A stretch of DNA of 64,000 nt from Amycolatopsis sp. 195334CR (GTDB lineage Bacteria; Actinomycetota; Actinomycetes; Mycobacteriales; Pseudonocardiaceae), in NCBI RefSeq assembly GCF_017309385.1, contig NZ_JAFJMJ010000001.1:3100001-3164000 (forward strand), written 5' to 3'. The position numbers and the translations under genes are program-made. The notes below the pieces were generated by a model. The model had not been told where the DNA came from, made no database searches, and saw only the letters and a list, made by a program, of their open reading frames with translations. Positions 50,753-58,328 of the stretch are shown in pieces. Each line of letters opens with the position of its first letter. Positions within the stretch are counted from its first letter, which is position 1.

Positions 50753-51537
50753 GGCCGGTACACCGACTTCCGGGACACCGGGAAGTCGAAGTAGGTGTCC
50801 GGGTACGGCTCGTCGTTGAGGGTGAAGTGCCACCACTCCTCGACCAGGTTCCGGAACCCGGCCTCGGCCATGGTGTTCACCAGCAGGTCGCGGTTCTCCC
50901 GGGCCTTCCCGGTGATCAGCGGGTTCGCCGTGTGCGAGAGCGTGTCGAAGCAGTCGAAGCCGGTGCCCATGTCCACCGAGTTGTCCGGGAAGCGCTCGCC
51001 GGCGGGCGCGGTGCACGGCTGGAGCGGTTCACCGGGCACGTACGGCCGCTGGTGGCGCGGCGGCAGCTTCACCACGGTCAGGTCGACCGTGCTGCCCCGG
51101 CTGTGGCCCGACTTCTCCGCGATGTAGCCGTCCGCGAACAGCCGGTCCTTGGCCACGTTGGGGTAGAACTCGGGCTTCATCTTCTCGTCTTCGAGGTCCT
51201 TGGCCCAGCGCACGAAGTGGTCGACCGAGCGCTGCGGGCGGAAGCAGTCGTAGACCTTCAGCGTGTACCCGCGGCTGAGCATCTTCCACTGCACGCGCCG
51301 CAACGCCTCGGCGGCCGGGCGGGTGAGGATGCACAGCGGTTCGCGGTAGCCGTCGATCTTCGTGCCGACGAAGTTGTGCGGGCCGTAGTACCGGATGTCG
51401 TGCTGGATGGTCGGGGCGAAGTCCTGCAGCACGACGAACGGGCGGGGCGGGGCCGCCGAAGCGGGCGCGGCGAAGGTGGCGCCGGAGACCAGGACGGCGG
51501 CCGCGGCGGCGAGCACCTTGCGGAGGATGTGCGACAT
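50749..51537 (-). CDS. secreted VanX-type D-Ala-D-Ala dipeptidase
   Basis: A 262-residue M15-family enzyme with a signal peptide (about 1-28, cleavage near APASA). Zinc ligands and active site are visible: His145 and Asp152 in SGHSRGSTVDLTV, Glu234 and His237 in EEWWHF, and an arginine motif in YDCFRPQRSV. It should cleave D-alanyl-D-alanine outside the membrane, either recycling wall peptides or lowering the precursor pool targeted by glycopeptides. ATG 51537 was chosen because it begins the signal peptide. Classical VanX is cytoplasmic; this one is secreted. Confidence 0.9.
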   Translation of the reverse strand: MSHILRKVLAAAAAVLVSGATFAAPASAAPPRPFVVLQDFAPTIQHDIRYYGPHNFVGTKIDGYREPLCILTRPAAEALRRVQWKMLSRGYTLKVYDCFRPQRSVDHFVRWAKDLEDEKMKPEFYPNVAKDRLFADGYIAEKSGHSRGSTVDLTVVKLPPRHQRPYVPGEPLQPCTAPAGERFPDNSVDMGTGFDCFDTLSHTANPLITGKARENRDLLVNTMAEAGFRNLVEEWWHFTLNDEPYPDTYFDFPVSRKSVYRP

Positions 51538-51780
51538 CCGCTCTTGGTAACAGCGCTGGGGTGGAAGAGTTCCCGAAAATACGTAACGAAAGAATAACGG
51601 GACTGGTGACCGAGTTCCGGGTCCGATCACCCGGTGTGAGCGACCGGCAGATGGCCCAGTCCGGACTCTGGGAACAGTTCGCCCGTTCGGCCCAGCAAAG
51701 CCGCCGAAGGGGCCTTCCGGCTGCCCTGAATGGTGGGAAAGCCACTCCCTCCGGTGGCGTCCCATCCTTTGATCACCTGA

Positions 51781-51809
51781 TTGACACCCCCGGGGGGTGC
51801 CGAGAACAT
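51781..51809 (+). promoter_or_regulatory. promoter of the leader peptide and SBP56-like operon
   Basis: TTGACA at 51781-51786, 17-bp spacer, GAACAT at 51804-51809. Transcription would start about 7 bases on, at or next to the ATG at 51817, giving a leaderless mRNA. The -10 is weak. The rest of 51538-51983 holds the leader peptide, an attenuator, and nothing else I can name. Confidence 0.55.
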
Positions 51810-51816
51810 TCCGGGC

Positions 51817-51897
51817 ATGTCCATTCGAGTCGCACTGGTCGGGCGGTTGCACGTCGACCTGCGCCAGCAAGCCAGCGCGCTCTGTCCGGCTTCCTGA
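51817..51897 (+). CDS. 26-residue regulatory leader peptide
   Basis: A short ORF encoding MSIRVALVGRLHVDLRQQ..SALCPAS. The RLHVDL..Q.SALCPA pattern is that of the short leader peptides found upstream of many actinobacterial operons, several of them sulfur or cysteine linked, with a terminal cysteine codon (TGT here). It is probably leaderless. A terminator hairpin follows, then the SBP56-like gene. Likely role: translation-dependent attenuation; cysteine as the sensed amino acid is an inference from the family. Confidence 0.65.
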   Translation: MSIRVALVGRLHVDLRQQASALCPAS

Positions 51898-51919
51898 TTT
51901 CCTCTCCTTCGCGCTCTTG

Positions 51920-51948
51920 ACCCGCGTGTTTTCCCGCGGGTGATTTTT
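51920..51948 (+). terminator. attenuator hairpin after the leader peptide
   Basis: ACCCGCG, 8-base loop, CGCGGGT, then GATTTTT: a perfect 7-bp G-C stem with a T-run, 22 bp after the leader peptide stop and 35 bp before the SBP56-like gene. Confidence 0.65.
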
Positions 51949-51983
51949 CGAATTCACCATTCGGAAGGAATAGGGGTTAATTC

Positions 51984-53819
51984 ATGCTGTCCACTTCGCC
52001 CCGATGGCGAAAACTCGTGATCGGCGCACTGGCGGGCGTGCTCGCCGTCGGCGCGGTCACCTACCAGGGGTCGAGCACCGAGGCGTACGCCGACGTGCAG
52101 ACCTTCACCGATTCGAAGACCGCCTCCGACGGCAAGCAGTACTGGGTGAAGAACCACCTGGTCGGCGGCCAGCAAACCGCTCGCGCGGCCGGGGAAAAGC
52201 GCAAGAAATGGCTGCTCGTCTGGGCCGGTGACGAGAACATCGCCGACACGCTGGTCAAGGACGTGAAGAACCTGCCGGGTTCGCTCGCCGGTGGCCTCGG
52301 CAAGGTGACCAATGCCTTGCCCGGCCCCGATTTCCTGGCCGTGATCGACGCGACCGAGGGCTCGAGCACCTACGGCAAGGTGGTCAACACCGCCACCGTC
52401 GGCCCGCTGGTGGAGAACGAGCCGCACCACATGCAGTACGTGTGGCACAAGGGCGACACGATCTACGCTGGCGCGTTGTTCGCCGCGGCGACCTACGCCT
52501 TCGACGTCAGCGCGTTGCCGGAGCTGAAGCTCAAGGGCATCAGCCTGCCGACCAACACCCTCGGCGGTTCGGTGCCCGACGCGTACTGGACGCTGAAGGA
52601 CGGCACCGCCTACGGCACCTACATGGGCGGCCCGGTGGTGCCCGGTCCGTACGCCTACGCCAACGGGCAGGTCGCCGTCGGCAACGGGTTCGCCGGCAGT
52701 CCCGGCGCGCTGGTCCGGTTCGACCAGACCGGCAAGGTGCTGTCGCAGACCTCGGCGGCGACCCCGCAGGGCGACAACGCGAAGCTGTGCGCGAACCTGC
52801 CGCAGCTCGGGAAACCGACCTGTGCCAACCCGCACGGCATCCAGGCCCGCGAGGACCTGAACACGCTGGTCACCAGCGACTACGCGGAACCGCGCAACAT
52901 CATCCTCGACCCGGTGAAGCAGCCGTCGCCGTACCTGCGGCGGCCGACCGTGCGGACCTGGGACATCACCGAGCGGGACAACCCGAAGCTGAAGGCGGTG
53001 TCCTACCTGCAGGACGGCCCCCGCGCCGATCCGGCGGACCCGCTGCACGCGGAGAGCCGCGCGGTGATGGAGACGACGGTGACCAACCTGCCCGGCCACA
53101 AGGGCGCGTTCGCCCAGACCATGCAGGGCGGTGCGGTGCACTACACGCCGGACATCACCGCCAAGGAACCGAAGTGGGTCGAGGTGTTCGACGACGGGGC
53201 CGCCAACAAGGCGATCCACGCCGGGAACGACTCGAACGGCGGTGGCTCGAACGGTGGCTGGATCCAGACCAGCCCCGACGACAAGTACCTGTACCGCGCG
53301 ATTTCCGGGCGGGGCAAGGGCGCGCTGGGGCCGAACGACCCCGGCACCACCGGTGGGGTCTACGTGCTCGACATCCAGAAGCTGCTGGCCGCGGGCACCG
53401 ACTTCCAGTGCAGGATCGACACCTTGGCCGAAGCGCAGACGGGCGGCGCGGAAAGCGACTGCCCGACCGTCGCCGGTGCCGCGCCGATCAACCCCGGCCA
53501 GCCCGCCGCGGGCCCGCACTGGGGTGCCTACGACAACTTCAAGCTCGGCGCCGACGGCTTCTACCACGAAACCAAGTCGCCGGAACGGATCGCGGTGTCG
53601 AACTACTTCGTCGCACGGTCCGGTTTGGATGGTGACCACAAGGTGAACATGCTGAACCTCGGTCCCGACGGCAAGGTCAGCGTGGACAACACCTTCAAGG
53701 ACGAGTTCTCCGGTCAGGTGGGCATCAACTTCAACCGGAAGGACTGGCCGCACGGGTCGTTCGGCAACGCCAAACCGCACTCGGAGCTGTTCGTCATCGC
53801 CGACGCGGACGTCAGGTAG
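51984..53819 (+). CDS. secreted SBP56/methanethiol-oxidase-like beta-propeller protein
   Basis: A 611-residue protein with a signal peptide (about 1-36, AYA cleavage). The rest resembles the selenium-binding protein 56 / methanethiol oxidase family: DFLAVIDATEGSSTYGKVV, then NEPHHMQYVW (His148, His149), a NPHGIQAREDLNTLVTSDYAEPRN segment, VRTWDITERDNPKLK, and SPDDKYLYRAISGRGKG. Four Cys could form two disulfides. Bacterial members oxidise methanethiol and bind copper. It is a divergent, longer, exported version, so the activity is not certain. It leads an operon with a CopD-like protein and two tiny secreted peptides, behind a leader peptide and an attenuator. Confidence 0.68.
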   Translation: MLSTSPRWRKLVIGALAGVLAVGAVTYQGSSTEAYADVQTFTDSKTASDGKQYWVKNHLVGGQQTARAAGEKRKKWLLVWAGDENIADTLVKDVKNLPGSLAGGLGKVTNALPGPDFLAVIDATEGSSTYGKVVNTATVGPLVENEPHHMQYVWHKGDTIYAGALFAAATYAFDVSALPELKLKGISLPTNTLGGSVPDAYWTLKDGTAYGTYMGGPVVPGPYAYANGQVAVGNGFAGSPGALVRFDQTGKVLSQTSAATPQGDNAKLCANLPQLGKPTCANPHGIQAREDLNTLVTSDYAEPRNIILDPVKQPSPYLRRPTVRTWDITERDNPKLKAVSYLQDGPRADPADPLHAESRAVMETTVTNLPGHKGAFAQTMQGGAVHYTPDITAKEPKWVEVFDDGAANKAIHAGNDSNGGGSNGGWIQTSPDDKYLYRAISGRGKGALGPNDPGTTGGVYVLDIQKLLAAGTDFQCRIDTLAEAQTGGAESDCPTVAGAAPINPGQPAAGPHWGAYDNFKLGADGFYHETKSPERIAVSNYFVARSGLDGDHKVNMLNLGPDGKVSVDNTFKDEFSGQVGINFNRKDWPHGSFGNAKPHSELFVIADADVR

Positions 53820-53829
53820 TTCGGGGGTA

Positions 53830-53847
53830 CGGGGGTCGTCCCCCGTG
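53830..53847 (+). promoter_or_regulatory. hairpin between the SBP56-like and CopD-like genes
   Basis: ACGGGGG, loop TCGT, CCCCCGT: a perfect 7-bp stem in the 48-bp spacer, before an AAAGGAG ribosome site. It may tune the level of the downstream gene. Confidence 0.5.
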
Positions 53848-53867
53848 CGGACAAAGGAGTAGGGGCC

Positions 53868-55610
53868 ATGGACCACTCGCACATCGGCGTCACCGGGTCG
53901 GCCGGGGCCGACACCGCCGCGCTGCTGCTCCGGCTCGTGCTGCTGCTCGGCACGGCCTTCGTCGCCGGAACCGGGCTGCTGCGCCCGCTGGCGGACCGGA
54001 TCCCGGCCAGGGTAACCGTGTTCACCTGGGTGCTGGCCGCGGTTTCGGCCGTGCTGGCGGCGGTTTCGGTACCGGTGCTGGACGTCAACGTGGTGGGCGC
54101 CGCGGTGCACGTGGTCCTGGTTCTCGCGGTGCCGTCGGCACTGGGCAGGCCGGGTCCGGCCCGCTGGTTGTCGGCGGCACTGATCCTGTTGCTGGTACTG
54201 GAAACCGCCGTCGGGCGGTCCGGGGTGGAATTCGCCGTCGACACCGTCTACGTGGCCGCCGCGGCCGCGTGGTTCGGGGTCACGGTGCTCTCCGTGGCCG
54301 TTCCGGCGGACCAGCTGCGCACCGACGCCCTGCGGCCGGGGCCGTTGTCGCTCACGCTCGGCGGGTTGCTCGTGCTCGCCGGTGCGGTGCGGCTGGCCAC
54401 GTCCGGGATCGGCTTCGACCGCCGGGTCCACGAAAGCGCGTTCGGCATCGCGCTGCTCGTGGTGGTGGGACTGCCGTTGCTGGTCACGGCGGTGGCGGCG
54501 ATCCGGCCGGGCCGGATCTACCGCTACGGCACGGTGGGCATCGTCGCGGGTTTTGTCGCCTTCAGCGCGCTGGCGGCGATCCCGCGGCCCGCCGAGCTGC
54601 CGGTCCCCGGGGTGCCGGTGCTCGGCGAGGCGTCACTCGGTGGTCAGCGGGTGCCGGTGCTGATCAGCCCGCAACGGCCGGGGCGCAATCTGGTGCACTT
54701 CCCGGCCAGCGCGGGGGACCAGCTCGACGTCGCGGTGCCCGGTGGCACGCCGGTCCGGGCGCTGCCCCGGGCCGGGGCCGAGGGCACCTGGGCGGAGATC
54801 GACCTGCCCGCCGGGCGCAGCGAGGTGCTGCTGCGCGCCGGTGCGGCGGAGTCCACTGTGGACGTGGACACCGGTGACCAGCCGGGGTTCGCGTCGGCGT
54901 CCGGGGTGGACGGTCCCGAATGCGCCAGCGCCGCGCTGGGCGGGTTGATCACCGGCCGTCGTGACGTGCTCGGCTCGTGCCCGGCCGACGCATTGTCCAA
55001 TGAGGACGCCGACGCGTTGCGAAAACTGGTCACCTTCCTGGATTCCCGTGGTGCGAAGGGAATCACGCTGAAGGCCGACGACTCCCCGCGCGGGGTGGCG
55101 GCGGCCGAGGTGGTGCGGGAGGCGGCGGCCGCGGCCGGGCTGCGGATCGACGCCGACCAGCAGCCGGAGAACGCGCTGGTCGCGGTGTCCGGCTGGGCCG
55201 AGGCGCACCGGGCGCTGACCACCGCCGGGGCGCAACAGGCGGAGAGCCCGGTCTACGCGCACGGGCTCTACCTCGCGCCGTGGCTGCTCAACACCCCGCT
55301 GGCGACCTCGGTGACCACCACCTCGGTGCCGCTGCGGTTCGACCCGCGGGAGCAGCTGCCGGTGAGCTACGCGGTCGCCGTCGGGAACGCGTTCGGCGGC
55401 GAAAGTCCCACCATGGCCGGGTTCCACACCTGGCTGGGCACGCAGTCCGTCGAGGGTGAGGTGCAGATCTACGCCGCCGCGCAGGTGACGGTGATGCCGA
55501 TGGGGCCCGGTGAGGCGCACGCGCCGGGCATGCCGATGACCGAAGAGCTGGCCGGGCAGTGGGTGCCGAAGGCGACCGTGGTCCCGGTGAGCCTGCCGCT
55601 GCTCGCCTGA
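53868..55610 (+). CDS. CopD-like polytopic membrane protein with large external domain
   Basis: A 580-residue protein. The N-terminus MDHSHIG has two close His, followed by eight or nine membrane helices (about 20-235) with a CopD-like order. A soluble region (about 240-580) then contains VPVLGEASLGGQRVPVLIS, two Cys (PECAS and GSCPADA) and a domain resembling OmpA-type or peptidoglycan-binding helices (ALRKLVTFLDSRGAKGITL). I read it as a DUF6239/CopD-type protein; copper handling is plausible but unproven. Strong ribosome site. It follows the SBP56-like gene in the same operon. Confidence 0.6.
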   Translation: MDHSHIGVTGSAGADTAALLLRLVLLLGTAFVAGTGLLRPLADRIPARVTVFTWVLAAVSAVLAAVSVPVLDVNVVGAAVHVVLVLAVPSALGRPGPARWLSAALILLLVLETAVGRSGVEFAVDTVYVAAAAAWFGVTVLSVAVPADQLRTDALRPGPLSLTLGGLLVLAGAVRLATSGIGFDRRVHESAFGIALLVVVGLPLLVTAVAAIRPGRIYRYGTVGIVAGFVAFSALAAIPRPAELPVPGVPVLGEASLGGQRVPVLISPQRPGRNLVHFPASAGDQLDVAVPGGTPVRALPRAGAEGTWAEIDLPAGRSEVLLRAGAAESTVDVDTGDQPGFASASGVDGPECASAALGGLITGRRDVLGSCPADALSNEDADALRKLVTFLDSRGAKGITLKADDSPRGVAAAEVVREAAAAAGLRIDADQQPENALVAVSGWAEAHRALTTAGAQQAESPVYAHGLYLAPWLLNTPLATSVTTTSVPLRFDPREQLPVSYAVAVGNAFGGESPTMAGFHTWLGTQSVEGEVQIYAAAQVTVMPMGPGEAHAPGMPMTEELAGQWVPKATVVPVSLPLLA

Positions 55611-55643
55611 GCGCGGCTTTTGATGGGAGTCCTTGGAGGAGAG

Positions 55644-55850
55644 ATGAAGAAGCTGGTTTCACGGGTGCTGGTGACCGGCGTCGCGGTGGCGGCGTTCTCC
55701 GGTGCCGCGGGCGGGGTGGCCTCGGCCGCGGACAGCACGCCGATCTGGGTGCTGCCGGGCGTGGACCTCGGTCCCGTGCTCGACCCGACGATCGGGGTGC
55801 CCGGTGGGCTGGCCCCGGTGTTCGACCTGCTCAAGCTGATCGGTGCTTGA
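55644..55850 (+). CDS. small secreted peptide 1
   Basis: A 68-residue protein: signal peptide (about 1-28, cleavage VASA) and a 40-residue mature peptide beginning ADSTPIWVLPGVDLG, rich in Pro, Gly, Leu and Val, no Cys. Ribosome site GGAGGA 3 bases before the ATG. 33 bp after the CopD-like gene. It shares an IW..P.GV..LG-like pattern with the next peptide, so the two may be diverged duplicates. Function unknown. Confidence 0.75.
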   Translation: MKKLVSRVLVTGVAVAAFSGAAGGVASAADSTPIWVLPGVDLGPVLDPTIGVPGGLAPVFDLLKLIGA

Positions 55851-55875
55851 TTTTTTGTCGCATAAGGAGGAAGTC

Positions 55876-56091
55876 ATGAAGAAGTCCCTCGCCCGCGGGG
55901 TGGCCGCGGCCGTGCTGTACGGGATCGCGCTGGTCGGTGTCGCCGCGCCGGCGCTCGCCGACCCGGTGATCGTCGACGAGCCGGACACCAGTGAGCTGAA
56001 CAACATCTGGACGTTCGCGCCGCTGGGGGTTCCGGTGCTCGGGCTGGTGCAGTCCGTGGTGAAGGCGCCGAACAACCTCATCCCGAACTGA
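55876..56091 (+). CDS. small secreted peptide 2
   Basis: A 71-residue protein: signal peptide (about 1-28, cleavage PALA) and a 43-residue mature peptide starting DPVIVDEPDTSEL and containing NIWTFAPLGVPVLGLV. Ribosome site AAGGAGG at 55864-55870. 25 bp after peptide 1. Last gene of the cluster. Function unknown. Confidence 0.75.
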   Translation: MKKSLARGVAAAVLYGIALVGVAAPALADPVIVDEPDTSELNNIWTFAPLGVPVLGLVQSVVKAPNNLIPN

Positions 56092-56109
56092 CGCCGGCGT
56101 CCCCGGGGT

Positions 56110-56811
56110 TCACGCCACCTTGCCGCGCTCGCGCAGGGCGAGCAGGGCGAGCGGGACCCCGGGGATGAGCAGTGCCACGCCGAAGAGCGTCATCAGCGTG
56201 GCCGACCAGGTGCTCTCGTAGACCGGGTAGGGCCACATCGGCGCGACGGAGACGGGGATGGTGTCGGCTTCTGCGGGCAAAAGCCCGAAGTCGAACCACC
56301 AGGAGCGGTCGACGAAGACGCGGGTGCCGTCGAGGAGGTACTCGCCGCTGACCGTGCGGGGTGCGCCGTCCTCGAAGGTGCTGGTGTCCTCGGTGGCGGT
56401 GACCAGGAGATCGACGTTGTGGTCGAGGCCGACGAGGCTGCTGAGGCCGTTGAGGATGAGGTTGGCGGCGGGGATGCAGAAGGCGAGGGCGCCGATGGCG
56501 AGGAGGACCGCGGGCCAGATCGGGGGGAGGTTGTCGTCGTTGGCGCGCTTGCGGCGGGCGCGGCCGAGGACCTGGGACAGGAAGATCACCACGAAGGGGA
56601 GCACCACGAAGATCGCCAGGACGGTGATGGTGCCGGACAGCCCGGCGCCCGCTACCAGCCAGAACAAACTGGTCGCGACCACGAGCACCCAAACCGCTAC
56701 GGCCAGCGGCTTTCGCCCGCGAACGCCGACCCGGCCGCGAAGCCAGCCGAGCACCCCCGCCAGCGCATACCCCGCGACGACGAAGGCGGGTAGGTAGTCC
56801 TTGAACGTCAC
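56110..56811 (-). CDS. polytopic membrane protein, function unknown
   Basis: A 233-residue protein with five hydrophobic segments: about 8-26, 34-57, 60-83, 100-130, and 205-225. Between the fourth and fifth is a soluble stretch (LDHNVDLLVTATEDTS ... VFVDRSWWFDFGLLPAEADTIP) resembling DUF3592-type external loops. GTG 56811 was chosen for the ribosome site GGGGGAAGG. Part of the loop (LLPAEADTI) is encoded by a hairpin-repeat copy at 56262-56289. 18 bp convergent to the small-peptide gene. Confidence 0.65.
   Translation of the reverse strand: MTFKDYLPAFVVAGYALAGVLGWLRGRVGVRGRKPLAVAVWVLVVATSLFWLVAGAGLSGTITVLAIFVVLPFVVIFLSQVLGRARRKRANDDNLPPIWPAVLLAIGALAFCIPAANLILNGLSSLVGLDHNVDLLVTATEDTSTFEDGAPRTVSGEYLLDGTRVFVDRSWWFDFGLLPAEADTIPVSVAPMWPYPVYESTWSATLMTLFGVALLIPGVPLALLALRERGKVA
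56262..56289. repeat. hairpin-repeat copy inside a coding sequence
   Basis: GTCGGCTTCTGCGGGC then AAAAGCCCGAAG, a family member within the membrane-protein gene. It keeps the reading frame open on the minus strand. Confidence 0.75.
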
Positions 56812-56846
56812 GCCTTCCCCCTTCCTCCTGCGATCACCGCTCCACA

Positions 56847-56916
56847 AGAGCGCCCATCCAAATCAAGAGCACCGCTCTCCATCGAGAGCACCAATCCCAC
56901 CTCAGAGCGCCGCTCT
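56847..56916 (-). repeat. four direct repeats at exact 19-bp spacing upstream of the membrane-protein gene
   Basis: AGAGC(G/A)CC occurs at 56847, 56866, 56885 and 56904, each 19 bp apart; two of them extend to AGAGC-N3-GCTCT dyads. They lie 36-105 bp upstream of the 56811 start, where an activator or repressor might bind side by side. The rest of 56812-57079 is low-complexity GCC-rich sequence with a 19-nt exact repeat (56998 and 57073), no gene. Confidence 0.55.
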
Positions 56917-57079
56917 AGCCGGTTTCACGCCGACCTCTCCGCCATCCCCACCATCAGCGAGACCACCTCCGCCGCCTCCACCGACGCCGCCAAGACCGCC
57001 GACATCACCGGGACCGCCGGCATCACTGGCGCTCTCGCCGCCACCGCCGCCCCCGCGGACATCGTCGGGACGGCCGACA

Positions 57080-58324
57080 TCACCGGGACCGGCGGGACAC
57101 CCGAACCGCCCCGATGCCAACGGCCAGCAACGGCAGCCCGAACAAAACGACGCCGAGCAGAAAGCTCTGCGCCGCGGTCCCGAAGTCGGTGAACGGGCCG
57201 TACCACCCGCTCTCCAGGAACGGCAACCACGGCTCACCCCCGGCGAGCACCCGCGCCTCCGCCCCGAAGAAGTAGGCAACGGAGTTCACGAACGCCACCG
57301 CCCCGATGATCACCAGCGTCGCCAGCAGTGGGAGGAACCCCAGCACCAGCAGCACCAGCAACCCCCGCTCCACCACCCCCGGCCGAATCGCCGCCACATC
57401 CTCCGGTGCCCCGCCCCGCCGAACCGCCGCAGTCTCTTCCGGCGCCTTGTCCCGCCGAATCGCCGCAGTCTCTTCCGCCGCCTTGCTCCGCCGAATCGCG
57501 GCCGCCTCTTCCGACGGCCCGCCCTGCTGGGTCGCCGCCGTTCCCGACGGTGGGCCACCTGGCGAGGTCCCCGCAGCTTCCTCCGGTGCTGTGTCCGGGT
57601 GGGCTGCCGCGCTCTCGTCCGGCGGCGCAGCGCTCGCCGTCGTCTCCAGGTAGCGACTGGGGGCTGACCTGCCCTCCCCGGCCACGTTCAGCGGCGGCAT
57701 CCGATACGCCAACTCGACCAGCAGGTCCGCATGGCGCAGCACGTTCGCATCCAGCTCACCCGCCGATTCACTGCTCAGCACCCCCTCCGCCAGCACGATC
57801 GGCGTGCTCACCTTCCGCCCCGCCAGCCAGTGCAGGCTTTCGCGGGGTAAAGCAGCCCGGGCGAACGGCGCATCTTCGGTGAACAGCGTGTACATCCGGT
57901 CGAACTCCGCGACGCCGGTGGCGACCGGCTCCCCGCCACGCGCCCAATCCCGCTCCTGCGACTTCGGCACGATGGCCAGCTGCGGCCCGACCGGCACCGC
58001 CAGCTGCACCACGCGGTACGGCACCGTGTCCTGCACCGGATCGTCGCCCTGCATTCGGCGGGTGGTGACCGTGTGCCGAAAGGCGACGAACCGCTGCCCC
58101 CGGTACCCGAAGCCGGAAAGCTCCTCGGGTCGAAGCGGCTCCCCGGTGTTCCAATACACGAACGAACCGAAATCCGGCTCTTCCGCCCGCCTCCGCAGCA
58201 CCCGGTCGAATTCGCGGCGCTTGCGGCTTTTCACCGCGCGCCCGTAGAACACCGCCGAGGCCACGCCGACCGCGAGGCCGCCACCGACCCCCGCCGCGAA
58301 GACCGTCCCCGAAATCAGCGCCAT
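57080..58324 (-). CDS. membrane protein with 14-residue internal repeats, T7SS cassette
   Basis: A 414-residue protein: an N-terminal membrane helix (about 5-28), a soluble region with strands (FVAFRHTVTTRRMQGDD, YRVVQLAVPVGPQLAIV, about 45-215), a linker of four imperfect repeats (units like EETAAIRRDKAP, about 275-320) and two C-terminal membrane helices (about 325-350 and 385-405). No family recognised. A hairpin-repeat copy at 57831-57860 encodes part of AALPRESLHWL. It lies 4 bp after the WXG-type gene, so it is the last gene of the cassette; an immunity or anchoring role is a guess. Confidence 0.65.
   Translation of the reverse strand: MALISGTVFAAGVGGGLAVGVASAVFYGRAVKSRKRREFDRVLRRRAEEPDFGSFVYWNTGEPLRPEELSGFGYRGQRFVAFRHTVTTRRMQGDDPVQDTVPYRVVQLAVPVGPQLAIVPKSQERDWARGGEPVATGVAEFDRMYTLFTEDAPFARAALPRESLHWLAGRKVSTPIVLAEGVLSSESAGELDANVLRHADLLVELAYRMPPLNVAGEGRSAPSRYLETTASAAPPDESAAAHPDTAPEEAAGTSPGGPPSGTAATQQGGPSEEAAAIRRSKAAEETAAIRRDKAPEETAAVRRGGAPEDVAAIRPGVVERGLLVLLVLGFLPLLATLVIIGAVAFVNSVAYFFGAEARVLAGGEPWLPFLESGWYGPFTDFGTAAQSFLLGVVLFGLPLLAVGIGAVRVSRRSR
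57831..57860. repeat. hairpin-repeat copy inside a coding sequence
   Basis: TGCAGGCTTTCGCGGGGT then AAAGCAGCCCGG, a degenerate family member within the 57080-58324 gene. Confidence 0.6.
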
Positions 58325-58328
58325 CGAC

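Noticed and set aside
51561..51920. 119-codon frame between VanX and the SBP56-like gene
   Set aside because: No ribosome site, poor codon pattern, and it overlaps the better supported leader peptide in another frame.
56801..57667. 288-codon Pro/Arg-rich frame on the plus strand
   Set aside because: Antisense of the cassette membrane protein and its low-complexity downstream sequence; extreme composition.
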